Origin: Aquarana catesbeiana
Lineage: Eukaryota; Chordata; Amphibia; Anura; Ranidae
Reading direction: 5' to 3'
Assembly: GCF_042186555.1 (NCBI RefSeq)
Contig: NC_133328.1
Coordinates: 613,596,768-613,660,767 of the forward strand
DNA: 64,000 bases
Part shown: positions 44,871 through 56,090 of the stretch, piece by piece
How the letters are laid out: every line of letters begins with the position of its first letter
Position numbering within the stretch: the first letter of the stretch is position 1
Notes under the pieces: generated by a model
The model's database searches: none
Seen by the model: the letters and a program-made list of their open reading frames with translations, nothing else
Told to the model about the DNA's origin: nothing
Translations under genes and position numbers: made by a program

Positions 44871-45707
44871 TCCAAGAGGCGGAGTGCATTTGGTATCTCT
44901 CCGCCTGTGACAGGAGTCAGCTGCATTCTTCACACTGATAATACATCTTTATCAACATTAGTCATGCATTGATTGGTTTACTTTTTGCTATTTTTTTTTT
45001 TAAATATAAAGACAGTTAACGTTTTATTTCCAGAATACCCATCAGTTCAATTCCCAATTATTTAATGAGGTAGATCTAGAGAAGCCGGCTTTCTAAATGA
45101 TGTCACTACCATGGAACATTTTGAGATGTAATTCCGCTGCCATATTCTTTTTAAGAGGCAGAAGAAAAGAGCGATATAGACGTTGCTTCTGAAAGACATA
45201 AAGTTTCAGAGAAATGCAGAATTGGCTCTTTTCTTTTGAACGGTCTGTCATCGAATCCAGCGGTAGAGGTCAGACGAATAGCCTGGACTGGCTACATAAA
45301 TCCATCATATCACATTAAAAAATGAAGAGATAAATGAAAGACAGTCAGGAATAAGAAATATAATGAAACGCTGAAGAATTAAATGCTAGTTACATCGCTA
45401 CAGTTACATACAGTACTTAGGATGAAAAAAAAAAAGATACAGTGAAATAATTACATCTGCCGAGACCGCATTTGAGCCAGATGATGGCAGAAAAAAAGCT
45501 TTATTAAGCCTCTTGCAATTTACATAACCAACCCTGGGTTATTTAGGTTGAGCACAAGTAAAAATTATATCTAAGGCTGCCTCTATCGAAAAACAAAAAG
45601 TCAAAATGATCAACGGATCTAGACATGTAGCAGCTGAGGTTTTACACAAACCTTTCATTTTACAGAAAAGGTTGAGCCCTTCCCCACCCCAACGCATCAC
45701 CCTCCAC
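44871..45707. other. Low-repeat stretch
   Basis: 45050-45480 shows no repeat match and intermediate GC (e.g. GAGAAGCCGGCTTTCTAAAT, CATATCACATTAAAAAATG). It might be conserved non-coding DNA. No gene supported. Confidence 0.35.
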
Positions 45708-45935
45708 ACAGTTATATTAGGCACTATATGGCCAAAAGCTTCAGGACACCAGGCTATCACCCTGTATGAGCTTTTTGGACATATCATTCCAAAGTTATGG
45801 ACATTAATATGAAGTTGGCCCTTCTTTGTGGCTATGACGCCCTCCATTCTTCTTGGAAGGCTTTCCACAAGGTCTGTGGGAATTTGTGTCCATTCATTCA
45901 AAATGGCATTTGCGAGGTCAGACACTGTTTATTAT
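45708..45935 (-). pseudogene. Tc1-like transposase C-terminal fragment, third family
   Basis: The minus strand reads SDLANAILNEWTQIPTDLVE, then SLPRRMEGVIATKKGQLHIN, the C-terminal end of a Tc1-type transposase, followed by the 3' inverted repeat CTATATGGCCAAAAGC in plus orientation. The DNA-binding and catalytic parts are absent. It is flanked by a TGTAACACCC segment. Confidence 0.75.
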
Positions 45936-45938
45936 TAT

Positions 45939-46631
45939 GTAACACCCTCTAGTGTAGAGTGCTAGGTTGTATTTCTGCAGCGTAGGTTAATTTAAGCTTG
46001 GCTGGCAGCCAGGCCTGTGTTTTGAGTGTGGGCCAGGGTGAGTGATCCAGGGAGGCTGGATGACTCATCAAGCAGCCCCTCTGGTACCTTCCCCTACTTG
46101 CTGGAACCTTAAAGAGGAGTTTCCAGAAGAATGGTAGGGAGGTTAGGAGGAGCTGCCTGGAGTCTTGAGGAAGGCCCCAGCCAATTCCCATCAAAATGGG
46201 CTGGCAGGGGGTAGGTCCCTCTTAAATACTTAGAGTCAGGCCAGCAGGGGCATTGTGGAGTTTTGGTGGAAGCTGGAGATGGAGTGTTGAGGAGGCTGTC
46301 GGGGACCCTTGAGGGAGCCCCCTAGTCTGGGGGGGGGTGTTGATCTGAAGCTTGAGGCTAGGGTGCTGGAGGAATCCTCTCAAGACACACGGATGAGTCC
46401 TGTCCAGAGGCACGGGAGCAAGAGTGAGGACAGCAGGAGCCAGCAAGCACATCCAGAAGATCTCCAGGGAGAAGACGGCCGGGTGGATGGTGAGTGTGAC
46501 AGTCTAGGAGGACTGTGGGAAGTAGCCAAGAGGGCTAGTGAAAGGGGCAGCTGCGGCCAGGTGGATTGGCAGTGCCTGAAGAGCTGGTGCTGGGATCAGT
46601 ACCCTCACTGGACCTTACCAACCTGAACAAC
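45939..46631 (+). other. Possible LTR-derived segment
   Basis: Starts TGTAACACCCTCTAGTG, resembling TGTAGCACCC at 29990, and has CTCTTAAATACTTAGAG at 46220. The sequence after the T2 insertion (47132-47215) ends in GTTAAAATAAACC. No protein or paired repeat. Low confidence. Confidence 0.3.
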
Positions 46632-46635
46632 TTAA

Positions 46636-47127
46636 AGCGGGGTTCCCATTTAAAAAAATAAATAAATAAAAGTCAGCAGCTACAAATACTGCAGCTGCTG
46701 ACTTTTAATTGGACACTTACCTGTCCCAGGGTCCAGCAATGCGGAGGATCGAAGCCCCGCTCGTCCCCCCCCCTCCGCTCATCCGCGCCGGCATTTCAAA
46801 TGTGGGCGCCCGGCTGTGGCTTCACAGCCGGGCACCCACTGCGCATGCGCAAGCCGCGCCGCGCGCTGTCGCTGGCCCCGCAATCATCTGGGACCGGTCA
46901 CGTGTCCCAGATGATTGACAAGAGGGAGGGTGGAGAGGCGATCTCCCTTCCTGCACTGTGGAAAGTGACGTCAGGAGCCCAGGCACCGAAGGAGGCAGAC
47001 TACGAGGGACCCCCTAGCAACAGGCATTTAGAGGTGAGTAAAAAAAAAAAAAAATCTCAAAGTTTTTTTTAAATTTTTTTTTAAGAACATTACTAATTTT
47101 TTTTGGGGGGGGGGGTGGAACTCCACT
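46636..47127. mobile_element. T2/Kolobok-like MITE (AGYGGNGTTCC), copy 4
   Basis: Ends AGCGGGGTTCCCATT and GGTGGAACTCCACT between TTAA (46632-46635) and TTAA (47128-47131). The GC-rich middle has a palindrome around GGGACCGGTCACGTGTCCC. Confidence 0.85.
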
Positions 47128-47131
47128 TTAA

Positions 47132-48263
47132 GACCTAACTCCTTGCTGCCATTCACCTCTGAAATTTTAAAACACTTACAGTAGTTATTCTGTCTCTCGC
47201 TGTTAAAATAAACCTTCTATTACAATTATAGACTGATCATTTCTTTGTCAGTGGGCAAATGTACAAAATACTATTTTTCCCTCACTGCATACTGCAATTA
47301 GCTCAAGTAAAATTGTGTTGGATTCAACACCTGTGTCTTATTGAAGAGTTAAGTTGGCTGTGGTTTGTGCCAAGTCAGCTAGTGACCAAGCTGCCCAGAC
47401 AGATTGGGTCTAAGGAGGTATGTCAATCCATAAAGCTGCATTTGAAAGACAACACTGGTCCCTACTGACATGTGGGCAGGGAAGAGGGATGCTTGAGATG
47501 ACAAATATAAGCAGAGTAGTTGTCGCTTACCTGATAGGCAGCCAAGATGGAGAGGGCAGCCTCTCTTGTGTCTGCTGCCTAAGCACCCCTGAAGTTGGAA
47601 CGAAGGGTGCAAAGGGACAGGAGGAACGCGAGTGCCAAAGGACGTACCGTACAGAACCTCAAAGTCAAAATGCTGACCAGGAAGATCCAGCAGGATGTGC
47701 GAACAGGAACGTCAACTGAGAAGTCAGCAGGATAATTACCAGAAGTTAAAGTAGAACTCTGGCTTGTGTGAATGTCCAGGATGGCACAGTTTACAGATAA
47801 TGTCAACAGGCCTGTAGCAGCAGTTGCATCGGCACATAAGGTAAGTAAGCACTCGACAATGACATATAGTACAATCAGAGGCAGAATCGTAATCAAGTTC
47901 AAGCCGAGGCCAGCAATGAGCAGGCAGTGATGGACCAAATCATGAGCTGGCTCAAGGTCAGGGATAAAGCCAAGGTCAGGAACAGGTAGAACAGGAGTAC
48001 AGAGCAGAATCTGAATCAGCTTAGGAGGATGTTGGGTCGATACCAGGAATCACATGCAGAACACGAGTCGGGGAGCAAGGAGCACGCTGAAGACCAGTCA
48101 GCACTGACACTAAGTTAGAGCCTCCCTTAAATAGTCCATCTGGCGCTAATGCCGCCTGGGCATGCATGCACATCCATGTAGACGCTGTGATTACATACAA
48201 AGGTAGACTCCACCCACATTATCGTATTCCTAGAACTACCTTAATAACTACACCCGATTACTC
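47132..48263. other. Unassigned
   Basis: Open frames on both strands lack any recognisable domain. The stretch 47560-48140 is evenly mixed and could be an old retroelement. Nothing supported. Confidence 0.35.
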
Positions 48264-48266
48264 TAA

Positions 48267-48700
48267 TGCCCCGTACACATGGTCGGATTTTCCGACGGAA
48301 AATGTGTGATAGGACCTTGTTGTCGGAAATTCCGGCCGTGTGTGGGCTCCATCACACATTTTCCATCGGATTTTCCGACACACAAAGTTTGAGAGCAGGC
48401 TATAAAATTTTCCGACAACAAAATCCGTTGTCGGAATTTCCGATCGTGTGTACACAAATCCGACGCACAAAGTTCCACACATGCTCAGAATAAATAAAGA
48501 GATGAAAGCTATTGGCTACTGCCCCGTTTATAGTCCCGACATACGTGTTTTACGTCACCGCGTTCAGAATGATCGGATTTTCCGACATCTTTGTGTGACC
48601 GTGTGTATGCAAGACAAGTTTGAGCCAACATCCGTCGGAAAAAATCCATGGATTTTGTTGTCGGAATGTCCGATCAATGTCCGACCGTGTGTACGGGGCA
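48267..48700. mobile_element. TWA-target MITE (CCCCGTACACAC family), copy 3
   Basis: Ends TGCCCCGTACACATGGTCGG and CCGACCGTGTGTACGGGGCA with identical TAA on both sides (48264-48266 and 48701-48703). It is about as long as, and collinear with, the copies at 7.3 and 10.3 kb. Confidence 0.92.
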
Positions 48701-48703
48701 TAA

Positions 48704-49309
48704 CAAGCGTACAGCACCTGTACACGTACCCCCGCGCTGAACTGTGCACATGGGGTGGAGCTGGGCTTTAAATCAGCCCAAAAAGTTATTTTCTGGTCTA
48801 CAGTAAAACTAATAAATGTGACTTTGAGATGCAAGAATTACACTATTTCCTAGTTAGCTGATATTCAGGAGGAAGGTGTGCGTAAATAAACAGCAGGAAG
48901 CTGCGTTTTTTAATTAATATAGCGACAAGTCCACCTGATACCAGCTGCTAGAATGCATTGATGTGTGATCAACAGGACACATTAATCATTCAGAGCGTGA
49001 CAAGGAGGCGCTGCCCCTGTAACATGTTCATTGATTAATATAGAGGCCACTTCATTCATCTGTCCGCAATGCTACGAAAATGCTTGTCACTGCACACGTG
49101 TCACCATAAAATCAGATCAACCTCCGCTGGCCATAAGAAAAAGTGTGATGCGTTTGGAGATTGCATTCTGGATTTCACGCTGCTCTACTGTTAATTATAA
49201 GGATATTAGGATTTACCGAGCAGCTCAAAGAAAGGATTATACAAGGCTGCTGTATGGGTAAAGGTCAATAAATGCCAAGGTGAGTTCGTATTTCTAACAG
49301 CTATTACTA
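48704..49309. other. Low-repeat stretch, possible conserved non-coding element
   Basis: 48880-49290 has no repeat match and contains TTTTTTAATTAATATAGCGA, ATGTGTGATCAACAGGACAC, TTCATTGATTAATATAGAGG and ACTGTTAATTATAAGG. Such clustering of homeodomain-like cores is typical of conserved enhancers. No exon. Confidence 0.4.
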
Positions 49310-49582
49310 TAGAGCCGACAATTTACGCAGCACTTTACTTCTATATTGTACATTCACATCCATCCCTGCACCCAAGGAGCTTACAATCTAAGGTCCCTAT
49401 AACACATGCAAATATAAGGGCCAATTTAGACAGGAGCCAATTAACCTACCAGCATGTCTTTTGAGCGTGGGAGGAAATCCAATGTGCAAACTCCATGCAG
49501 ATAGTGTCCTAACTATGATTCAAACCAAAGACCCCAGTGCTGCAAGATAGAAATGCTAACCACTTAGCCACTGTGTCTTTAT
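49310..49582 (-). mobile_element. tRNA-derived SINE-like element
   Basis: On the minus strand TGGCTAAGTGG (49560-49570) fits RNA polymerase III box A and GGTTTGAATC (49517-49526) fits box B, 33 bases downstream, as in tRNA-derived SINEs. The body GTGGGAGGAAATCCAATGTG and GGAGCTTACAATCTAAGG (plus sense) is known from vertebrate SINEs. It is too diverged to be a tRNA gene. Confidence 0.8.
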
Positions 49583-49594
49583 ACATGTCCTTAA

Positions 49595-50511
49595 CCGCTT
49601 GAAGACCGCCGCACACAGATGTACGTCGGCAGAATGGCACAGGCAGGCAAATGGGCGTACAGGTACGTCCCTTTAAACGCACGAGCGTGCCCGCGGGTCC
49701 CGGGAACTCTATGTTCTCTGGCGGCCCACGATTGCGGTGTGGGGAGATGCCTATCTAAACAAGGCATTTCCCCGTTCTGCCTCGTGTAATGACAGAGATC
49801 TACTGCTCCCTGTGATCGGGGGCAGTTATCGCTGTCATGTGCTAGGTAGCCCCTCCCCCCCACAGTTAGAATCACTCCCTAGGACACACTTAACCCCTTC
49901 ATCGCCCCCTAGTGGTTAACCCCTTCCCCGCCAGTGTCATTTACACCGTAATCAGTGCATTTTTATAGCACTGGTCGCTGTAGAAATGGCAATAGTCCCA
50001 AAATAGTGTCAAAAGTGTCTGATGTGTCCTCCATATTGTCGCAGTCACAATAAAAATTGCAGATCGCCGCCATTACTAATAAAAAAAAATTAATAATAAA
50101 AATGCCATAAAATGATCCCCTATTTTGTAGATGCTATAACTATTGCGCAAACCAATCAATATACGCTTATTGCGATTTTTTTACCAAAAATATATAGAAG
50201 AATACATATCGGCCCAAACTGAGGAAAAAAAAAATGTTTTTATATGTTTTTGGGGGATATTTATTATAGAAAAAAGTATTGCTTTTTTTTCAAAATTGTT
50301 GCTCTTTTTTTGTTAATAGCGCAAAAAATAAAAACCGCAGAGGTGATCAAATACCACCAAAAGAAAGCTCTATTTGTGGGAAAAAAAGGACGAAAACTTT
50401 GTTTGGGTACAGTGGCGCACGACCGCGCAATTGTCAGTTAAAGCGACGCCGTGCCGAATGACAAAAAATGGCCCGGTCATTCAGCAGCCTAATCTTCCGG
50501 GGCTGAAGTGG
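49595..50511 (+). mobile_element. Complete piggyBac-type non-autonomous element
   Basis: Ends CCGCTTGAAGACCGCCG and CCGGGGCTGAAGTGG between TTAA (49591-49594) and TTAA (50512-50515). It is the reference for the truncated copies in this window. No coding frame. Confidence 0.88.
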
Positions 50512-50596
50512 TTAAAGAAAAACTCTACTTTTGCAATACATAGCAAGACAACCAGTTCACTTAAAGTTGAACTCCAGGAAAAGCAAATATTGTCTA

Positions 50597-50870
50597 AGGC
50601 TGGGTTCACACTGATATCACACAACTGTTGTAGGACTATCATCCTACTTTGCCCCGCTACATCTGTCCTACATCGGTCCTACTTCCATCTGACTTGAATG
50701 AACAAGATAAGATTTTGCTCCGACTTTGAGATAGTTTGACTTGTCTTTTGACCAATCAAAACAATCCCAGAGTGACATAAATTCCTTTTACTGCTGCAGT
50801 AATCACCATGTCAGATGTCACAAGTCGGATGGTTAGGACAAGGATCCTACTTTGATCCGACTTCAAGCGT
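50597..50870. mobile_element. GGCTGGGTTCACAC-type MITE, right end missing
   Basis: Left end GGCTGGGTTCACACTGATAT after TAA, with inner inverted pairs around GTCGGATGG / CATCCGACTT-like blocks. It is cut near 50870 by a piggyBac-type body. Confidence 0.65.
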
Positions 50871-51664
50871 GCTCCCGCTGTGATTGGACAAAGCGGGAGC
50901 CAATCAGCAGGTTCGGTCGATCATTCCTGAGAGAGACACAACGGCGGTCTGCCTATGTAAACACAGCAGATCGACGTTCTGTGTGAAGGGGAGGTAGTGA
51001 TCCTGTGTTTCTCCTATGCAGGAACACAGATCTCTGCCTTTCCACAGTACAAGTACCTCCCCCACAGTTAGCAAGCACTCGCTAGGAACACTTTTAACCC
51101 TTTTATTGTCCCTGATGCTAACTTCTTTCCTGCCAGTGTCATTAGTACAGTGACAGTGCATATTTTTAGCACTGATCACTATATTAGTGTCACTAGTCCA
51201 CAAAAAGTGTCACTTAGCGTCCGATTTGTCCACCACAATGTTGCAGTTCCGCAGTCCTGGCTGATTGCTACCATTACTAGTAAAAAAAAAAATGTAAAAA
51301 AAAAAAAAAAAATTCCATAAATCTATCCCATAGTTTGTAGACACGATAACTTTTGCGCAAAATCAATATTTACTTATTGGGACTTTTTTTTTACTCTCTG
51401 CCAGCATATGTTGAATATGTTTTATAGCAAAAAGAAATAGTTTTTTTTTTTCAAAATTATCGGTCTTTTTTTGTTTATAGCGCAAAAAAAAACAAACAAA
51501 AAACACAGAGGTGATCAAATACCACCAAAAATAAGCTCTATTTGTGGCAAAAAAGGACACATTTTATTTGGGTACTACGTGGCACGACCATGCAATTGTC
51601 AGTTAAAGTATCGCAAAAAATGGCCTGGTCATGAAGGGGGGTAAATTTTCCAGAGGGCAAGTGG
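50871..51664. mobile_element. piggyBac-type non-autonomous element, left end missing
   Basis: The body matches 26.0-27.16 kb (GTCACTTAGCGTCCGATTTG, GATAACTTTTGCGCAAAATC). It ends CCAGAGGGCAAGTGG before TTAA (51665-51668). Confidence 0.78.
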
Positions 51665-51668
51665 TTAA

Positions 51669-52737
51669 AGGGACGAGGTAGCAACCCTACTCCAAACCCT
51701 TATAGCAGAACAATAGCTAATACCAGCCCTTTACCCCAAGCATCATACACAGACAAGATGTTGAGGTAAAAACCAAAGGAGTAACTCTTTATTGAACAGG
51801 AATACAGGTTTTTATACACTTCAAAAATATGGGCAGTCACCACAAGAACAATAAAAACAAATATTACACATTGGGGTAAACATCCCACAATGGTTAGGTA
51901 ACAAGGTAAAGTTGCCACAAGACTAATCACATCATGTAGGATTCGTAAACAGACAGAAACAATAGGTGACTCAATTAACAATGGGAATTCACACTTAGGA
52001 GGCACACAATGGGAGAAAGACACTTAACACCCTAATAAACAAATTACACATAACAGCAGGAGACCCCAGCATCAGGTTGTGTTGAGCCGATTATAATCAT
52101 CTACTTTGAGTCTCTGTGTCTGGGAGGGGGTTGAAGCAGGTTTGGGCTGTCTATGCCCCAACAAAGCACAGAGGCCCCAAATCTGTATCTGGGTCCCCCA
52201 GTTCTCAGAGTCTGTGTGTTTCGGGGAGACATGAACTTGAATCCAAAGTAAAACTACTCCAAAGGTCCCCGGCACACACCTCCCAAAGACTAGAGCCCCC
52301 TCAAATGGCAGGGCCCATAGTCAGTAGGCAAGAGGCTGCAGTTCCCTCAAAAAGCCCCTGTCCCGATTGGGTCTGTCACAGGCAGGAATAGTTTAATCAG
52401 TAGCTAAAGCCCTGGCAATCCCTGGGGAGGGTTGCCGAGGTGGTAGCTGGGCGCCTGTATAAATACTCTGAGACAGAGAGCAGCGGGGTCTTTTTCCTTA
52501 GAAGGAGATCACAGCCTAAGGGAAGCTGATTGCCCCCTTAGGCCATCCTGCCATGTGCCTGAGTCTACCTGGAGGCCTGCTTTGCTGCAAGCTGCAGAAA
52601 GCTGACTAAGGGACTGTCTTCTGAGGATCTGGTCTGGTATCACAGGGTGAAAATATTGTAAGAATATTGGAAGGAGGCAAACAATTTTCCAAGGACATTT
52701 GTAAGTACTGACTGTAGAGAGATCCTAGAGACTGTGG
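51669..52737. other. Unassigned
   Basis: Begins with a lone GGGACGAGGTAGCAACC terminus (foldback family of 31.7 kb). A TATA-like CTGTATAAATACTC is at 52456-52469 ahead of GC-richer DNA. No coding support. Confidence 0.35.
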
Positions 52738-54590
52738 GCTGAGGCCATCCCTTGCATGTTAGTGTCAGCTGTGTTTGTAAATGGCACATAGTGCCCAGTG
52801 TCCTGAAGAACTTAGTCTATTTAATTCCCAGTGACAGGACTTTGCTTGAACTTTCCACCAGAGGAAGATTACTATTCTCAGGTTTGCTACAGGCTCGTAG
52901 TTCTAAAGATGATAAGTGTCCTCCTATTTGTACATAGCTTTGGAGTATCCCACTCAATTTCCTAACCCTGTCCAAGCTACTCAAAACTTAAAACACCAAA
53001 AAGAAAACCCCTGAAATGTTCATTGAGCCAAAGAGTGACTGTGACCGTATGCCTGGCTGGGGGGCAACTGTTGGGGAATGGACTTCAGACAGTCTACCAA
53101 GCAGCTCCAGGGGTAGGGCTACACATACAATATATTAACTTTTGCTTGTTCTTCTGCTACTCCATTCAGTGGAGAGAGATACTTAGGTCTTCTGAGTATG
53201 GGGAAGAATGTGACTCTTTTCACTTGCTCCCAAGATGCAGCATTGGAGCCCTAAGTGGCCAATTGCTAGGCACCAGTGCTGTTCCATGGGATCAGAGAGA
53301 GAACCAGCCCTCTTGGGAGGAGTACTGAGGCAGGACGCTGTTATCTTTTCAGGAAGCTATGTAAAGGGGACATAGTGCCCAGTGTCCTAAAGAGCTTAGT
53401 CTATTTAATTCCCAGTGTCAGGACTTTATTTGAACTTTCCACCAGAGGAATTTTACTATTCCCAGGTTTGCTACAGGCTCATAGTTCTAAAGAAGATAAG
53501 TGTCCTCCTATTTGTTCAGTAAAACCTTGGATTGCGAGCATAATTAGTTCCAGAACCATGCTTGTAATCCAAAGCACTCGTATATCAAAGCGAATTTCCC
53601 CATAAGAAATAATGGAAACTTAAATGATTCGTTCCACAACCATTTATTCATAAGTCCTTCAGTTTAAAGTCCATATAAAAAGGATTATAGCAATGTGATA
53701 GGTTGTGTAACCATAAAATGTCCATCCACAAATGGCGGCCTCCACAATGGGGATTAGAAGCAAAATCCAGCAGGAGCTACAGAGTATAAAAAAGAAGAGA
53801 GGTGCCTCTAAGTTTAGCAATATGGTTACATTTAATGAACGTACAACATTTAGAAATTCACATGGTTGATGATTAAAAGAGGCACATCTAAGTATGCAGG
53901 CATCTGGGGTAAAGCTGTCCACATAGACCATCCCCACCAGCTCTTACTTCTGTCAGTCTGCAATCGTGACCAGGAAGACTACCTTACAGTGGAGCGATTG
54001 AACAGCTTGTGGAGCACAGCGTGGAAGGGATGACGTCGATGGCGATGTGGGGGACGGTCTATGTGGACAGCTTTACCCCAGATGCCTGCATACTTAGATG
54101 TGCCTCTTTTAATCATCAACCATGTGAGTTGCTAAATGTTGTACCTTCATTAAATGTAACCATATTGCTACACTTAGAGGTGCCTCTCTTCTCTTTTATA
54201 CTCGGTTGTGACATGATGCTACTTGTATATCAAGACATCGCTTGTATATCAAGTCAAAATTTATTTCAAAATTTTTCTTGTCTTGCAAAACGCTCTCAAA
54301 CCAAGTTACTCTCAAACCAAGGTTTTACTGTACATAGCTTTGGAGTATCCCACTCAATTCCCTAACCCTGTCCAAGGTACTCAAAAATAAAATCACCAAA
54401 AAGAAAACCTCTGAAATGTTCATTGAGCCCGAGAGTGACTGTGACCGTATGCCCGGCTGCGGGGCAACTGTTGGGGAATGGACTCCAGACAGTCTACTAA
54501 GTGGTTCCAGGGGTAGCGCTACACATACAGTATAATAACCTTTACTGAGGCAGGACGCTGTGATCTTTTCAGGAAGCTATGTACAGCACC
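52738..54590 (+). repeat. Large tandem duplication (about 580-bp unit), second copy with a MITE
   Basis: CATAGTGCCCAGTGTCCT through CCACCAGAGGAAG, CATAGCTTTGGAGTATCCC and GGGGAATGGACTTCAGACAG appears at 52783-53130 and again at 53370-54540. The second copy has lost about 195 bp near its end and gained an 814-bp MITE. GAGGCAGGACGCTG...AGGAAGCTATGTA starts copy 2 (53329) and a third partial copy (54547). Confidence 0.88.
53517..54330. mobile_element. Mariner-type MITE with internal hairpin
   Basis: Ends CAGTAAAACCTTGGATTGCG and CAAACCAAGGTTTTACTG are inverted. The right side has TA (54331-54332) and the left the mutated TT (53515-53516). The empty site TTTGTACATAGC is preserved in the first duplicate at 52930. 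Inside, 53797-53935 and 54050-54190 are inverted copies. Confidence 0.9.
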
Positions 54591-56090
54591 CTCCCACCAG
54601 CCATGATCAGCCTGCATTGCACATTGCATAGAAAAGTGCATTGCCTGCATTGATTTGCCTGCATTGCACATTGCATAGAAAAGCACAGGGACTCAGTGAT
54701 GATGTCACTGGGTCTAAACTAAGGTTTGCAATCAAAACAAAAAGGTTTTTTTTTTCTTAATTTTCACTAGCATGGAAAAGAAGAACCAGGAAAGGCAACG
54801 TATAATCGGATTAAACTTCAGTTTTAAAATAATACCTGGTGATCCTGCCATGAAAGTCCGTATTCCTGCACTAAATGGTGATTAGGAAGAGAAATCAGTG
54901 AAGGCAAAATATAAGCAGATTAAACTTCAGCATTATTTTATTTTTATTTTATTTTTTATTTTACCTTTGAAATATATAGAGGCCCTATTGGGTCTATTTT
55001 TTTTTTTTTGACTGCTAAGATCTAGAATACGATTTCTTTTTTTTTCCCTGACCACTCAATAAATCCAAAAAACAACCTTTAGAAAATCAATATAAACTAA
55101 CACACAATAAATAAAGTGCTGGTGTGTTCTTAACGCTCCCTCTAACCATCATCTGCGGCTCTTTCATCTCCGCACCAGGAAGAAGCGCTAAACGTATATT
55201 TTATTCAGGAACGGGATCTATGTCTACATCTCGCCGTCTAGCTGAACTCCACCTTAACCTCTGCTAGGAAGAACTAATAAATGTTAAAGCGGATGGCTCA
55301 TAGTATTTAATAAAACATCCTCCAAAAAAAAAAAAAAAAAAGCATGATATTCATACATTAATGAGACGCGGCGTTTGCGTTTGTCTGAAATGGCATTAAC
55401 AAGATGATTTGTAATTGTAAACTCCAGGTCTACATGGCAAGAGCAACAGGGAGAAAATTAGATGTAATCAGATCGAAAGGGAGGAGGGGGAGCACAAGGG
55501 AGGGGGCGCGGGGTGTGGGCGGGGGGGTGTTATGAATCTGAAAACGGATGCAGACGCGCTTCGTCAGCATAAGGAGATTAATTAAAATTAATGTAATAAG
55601 GGAGGTCTGGTTATGGTACAAACAGTGGCTGATGCAAGTAGCTGAAAATGCTGTGGATTTCCATTAACAAATCCTCCGAGTATTTACGTCAGAGCCTCTT
55701 CCATTAGGTTTCAACCTCAGCAGCATTTTCCATGCTTTGCATCTCATTTGTACAGGCTCGTGTAAGATGTTGATCAAATTAAAATCCGAGAGAGGGTGAA
55801 ACAAGAGGATGTATGGGATTATACAGCTGTGTTTGGTGAAGTCACGTTTTTGCCTTGGTGTAAAAATTGCTTAACAATGTTAGTCTTGGTGAGGAAATTG
55901 GACCTGGGGGTTTAACATTAATGTAAAGCACTGTGTATGATTTTTTTAATATTGTTTTTCACCCTTTTTTCATCTTTTTGTTGCATCTCCAGGCTGCTGA
56001 TCTTCTGCGGCCTCTTCCTATCTCCATGCACTTGGCAATGGCTTCAAGGCAGTTCTTAAGGTGGGTTTACTGTTCATGACACTATGTTGA
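54591..56090. other. Low-repeat stretch, best candidate conserved non-coding region
   Basis: 54600-55020 includes a CATTGCACATTGCATAGAAA duplication and T-runs. 55120-55800 has no repeat match and carries GGCATTAACAAGATGATTTG, GAGATTAATTAAAATTAATG, CCGAGTATTTACGTCAGAGC and TGCTTTGCATCTCATTTG, the mix expected of a developmental enhancer. An A-run is at 55325-55342. No coding frame supported. Confidence 0.4.

Noticed and set aside
46309..46626. Possible host exon with acidic reading frame
   Set aside because: No splice-site pair, no domain; composition resembles other transposon leader-like DNA in the window.
49517..49570. Possible tRNA gene
   Set aside because: Box A and B are present, but no cloverleaf can be drawn and the rest is SINE body.
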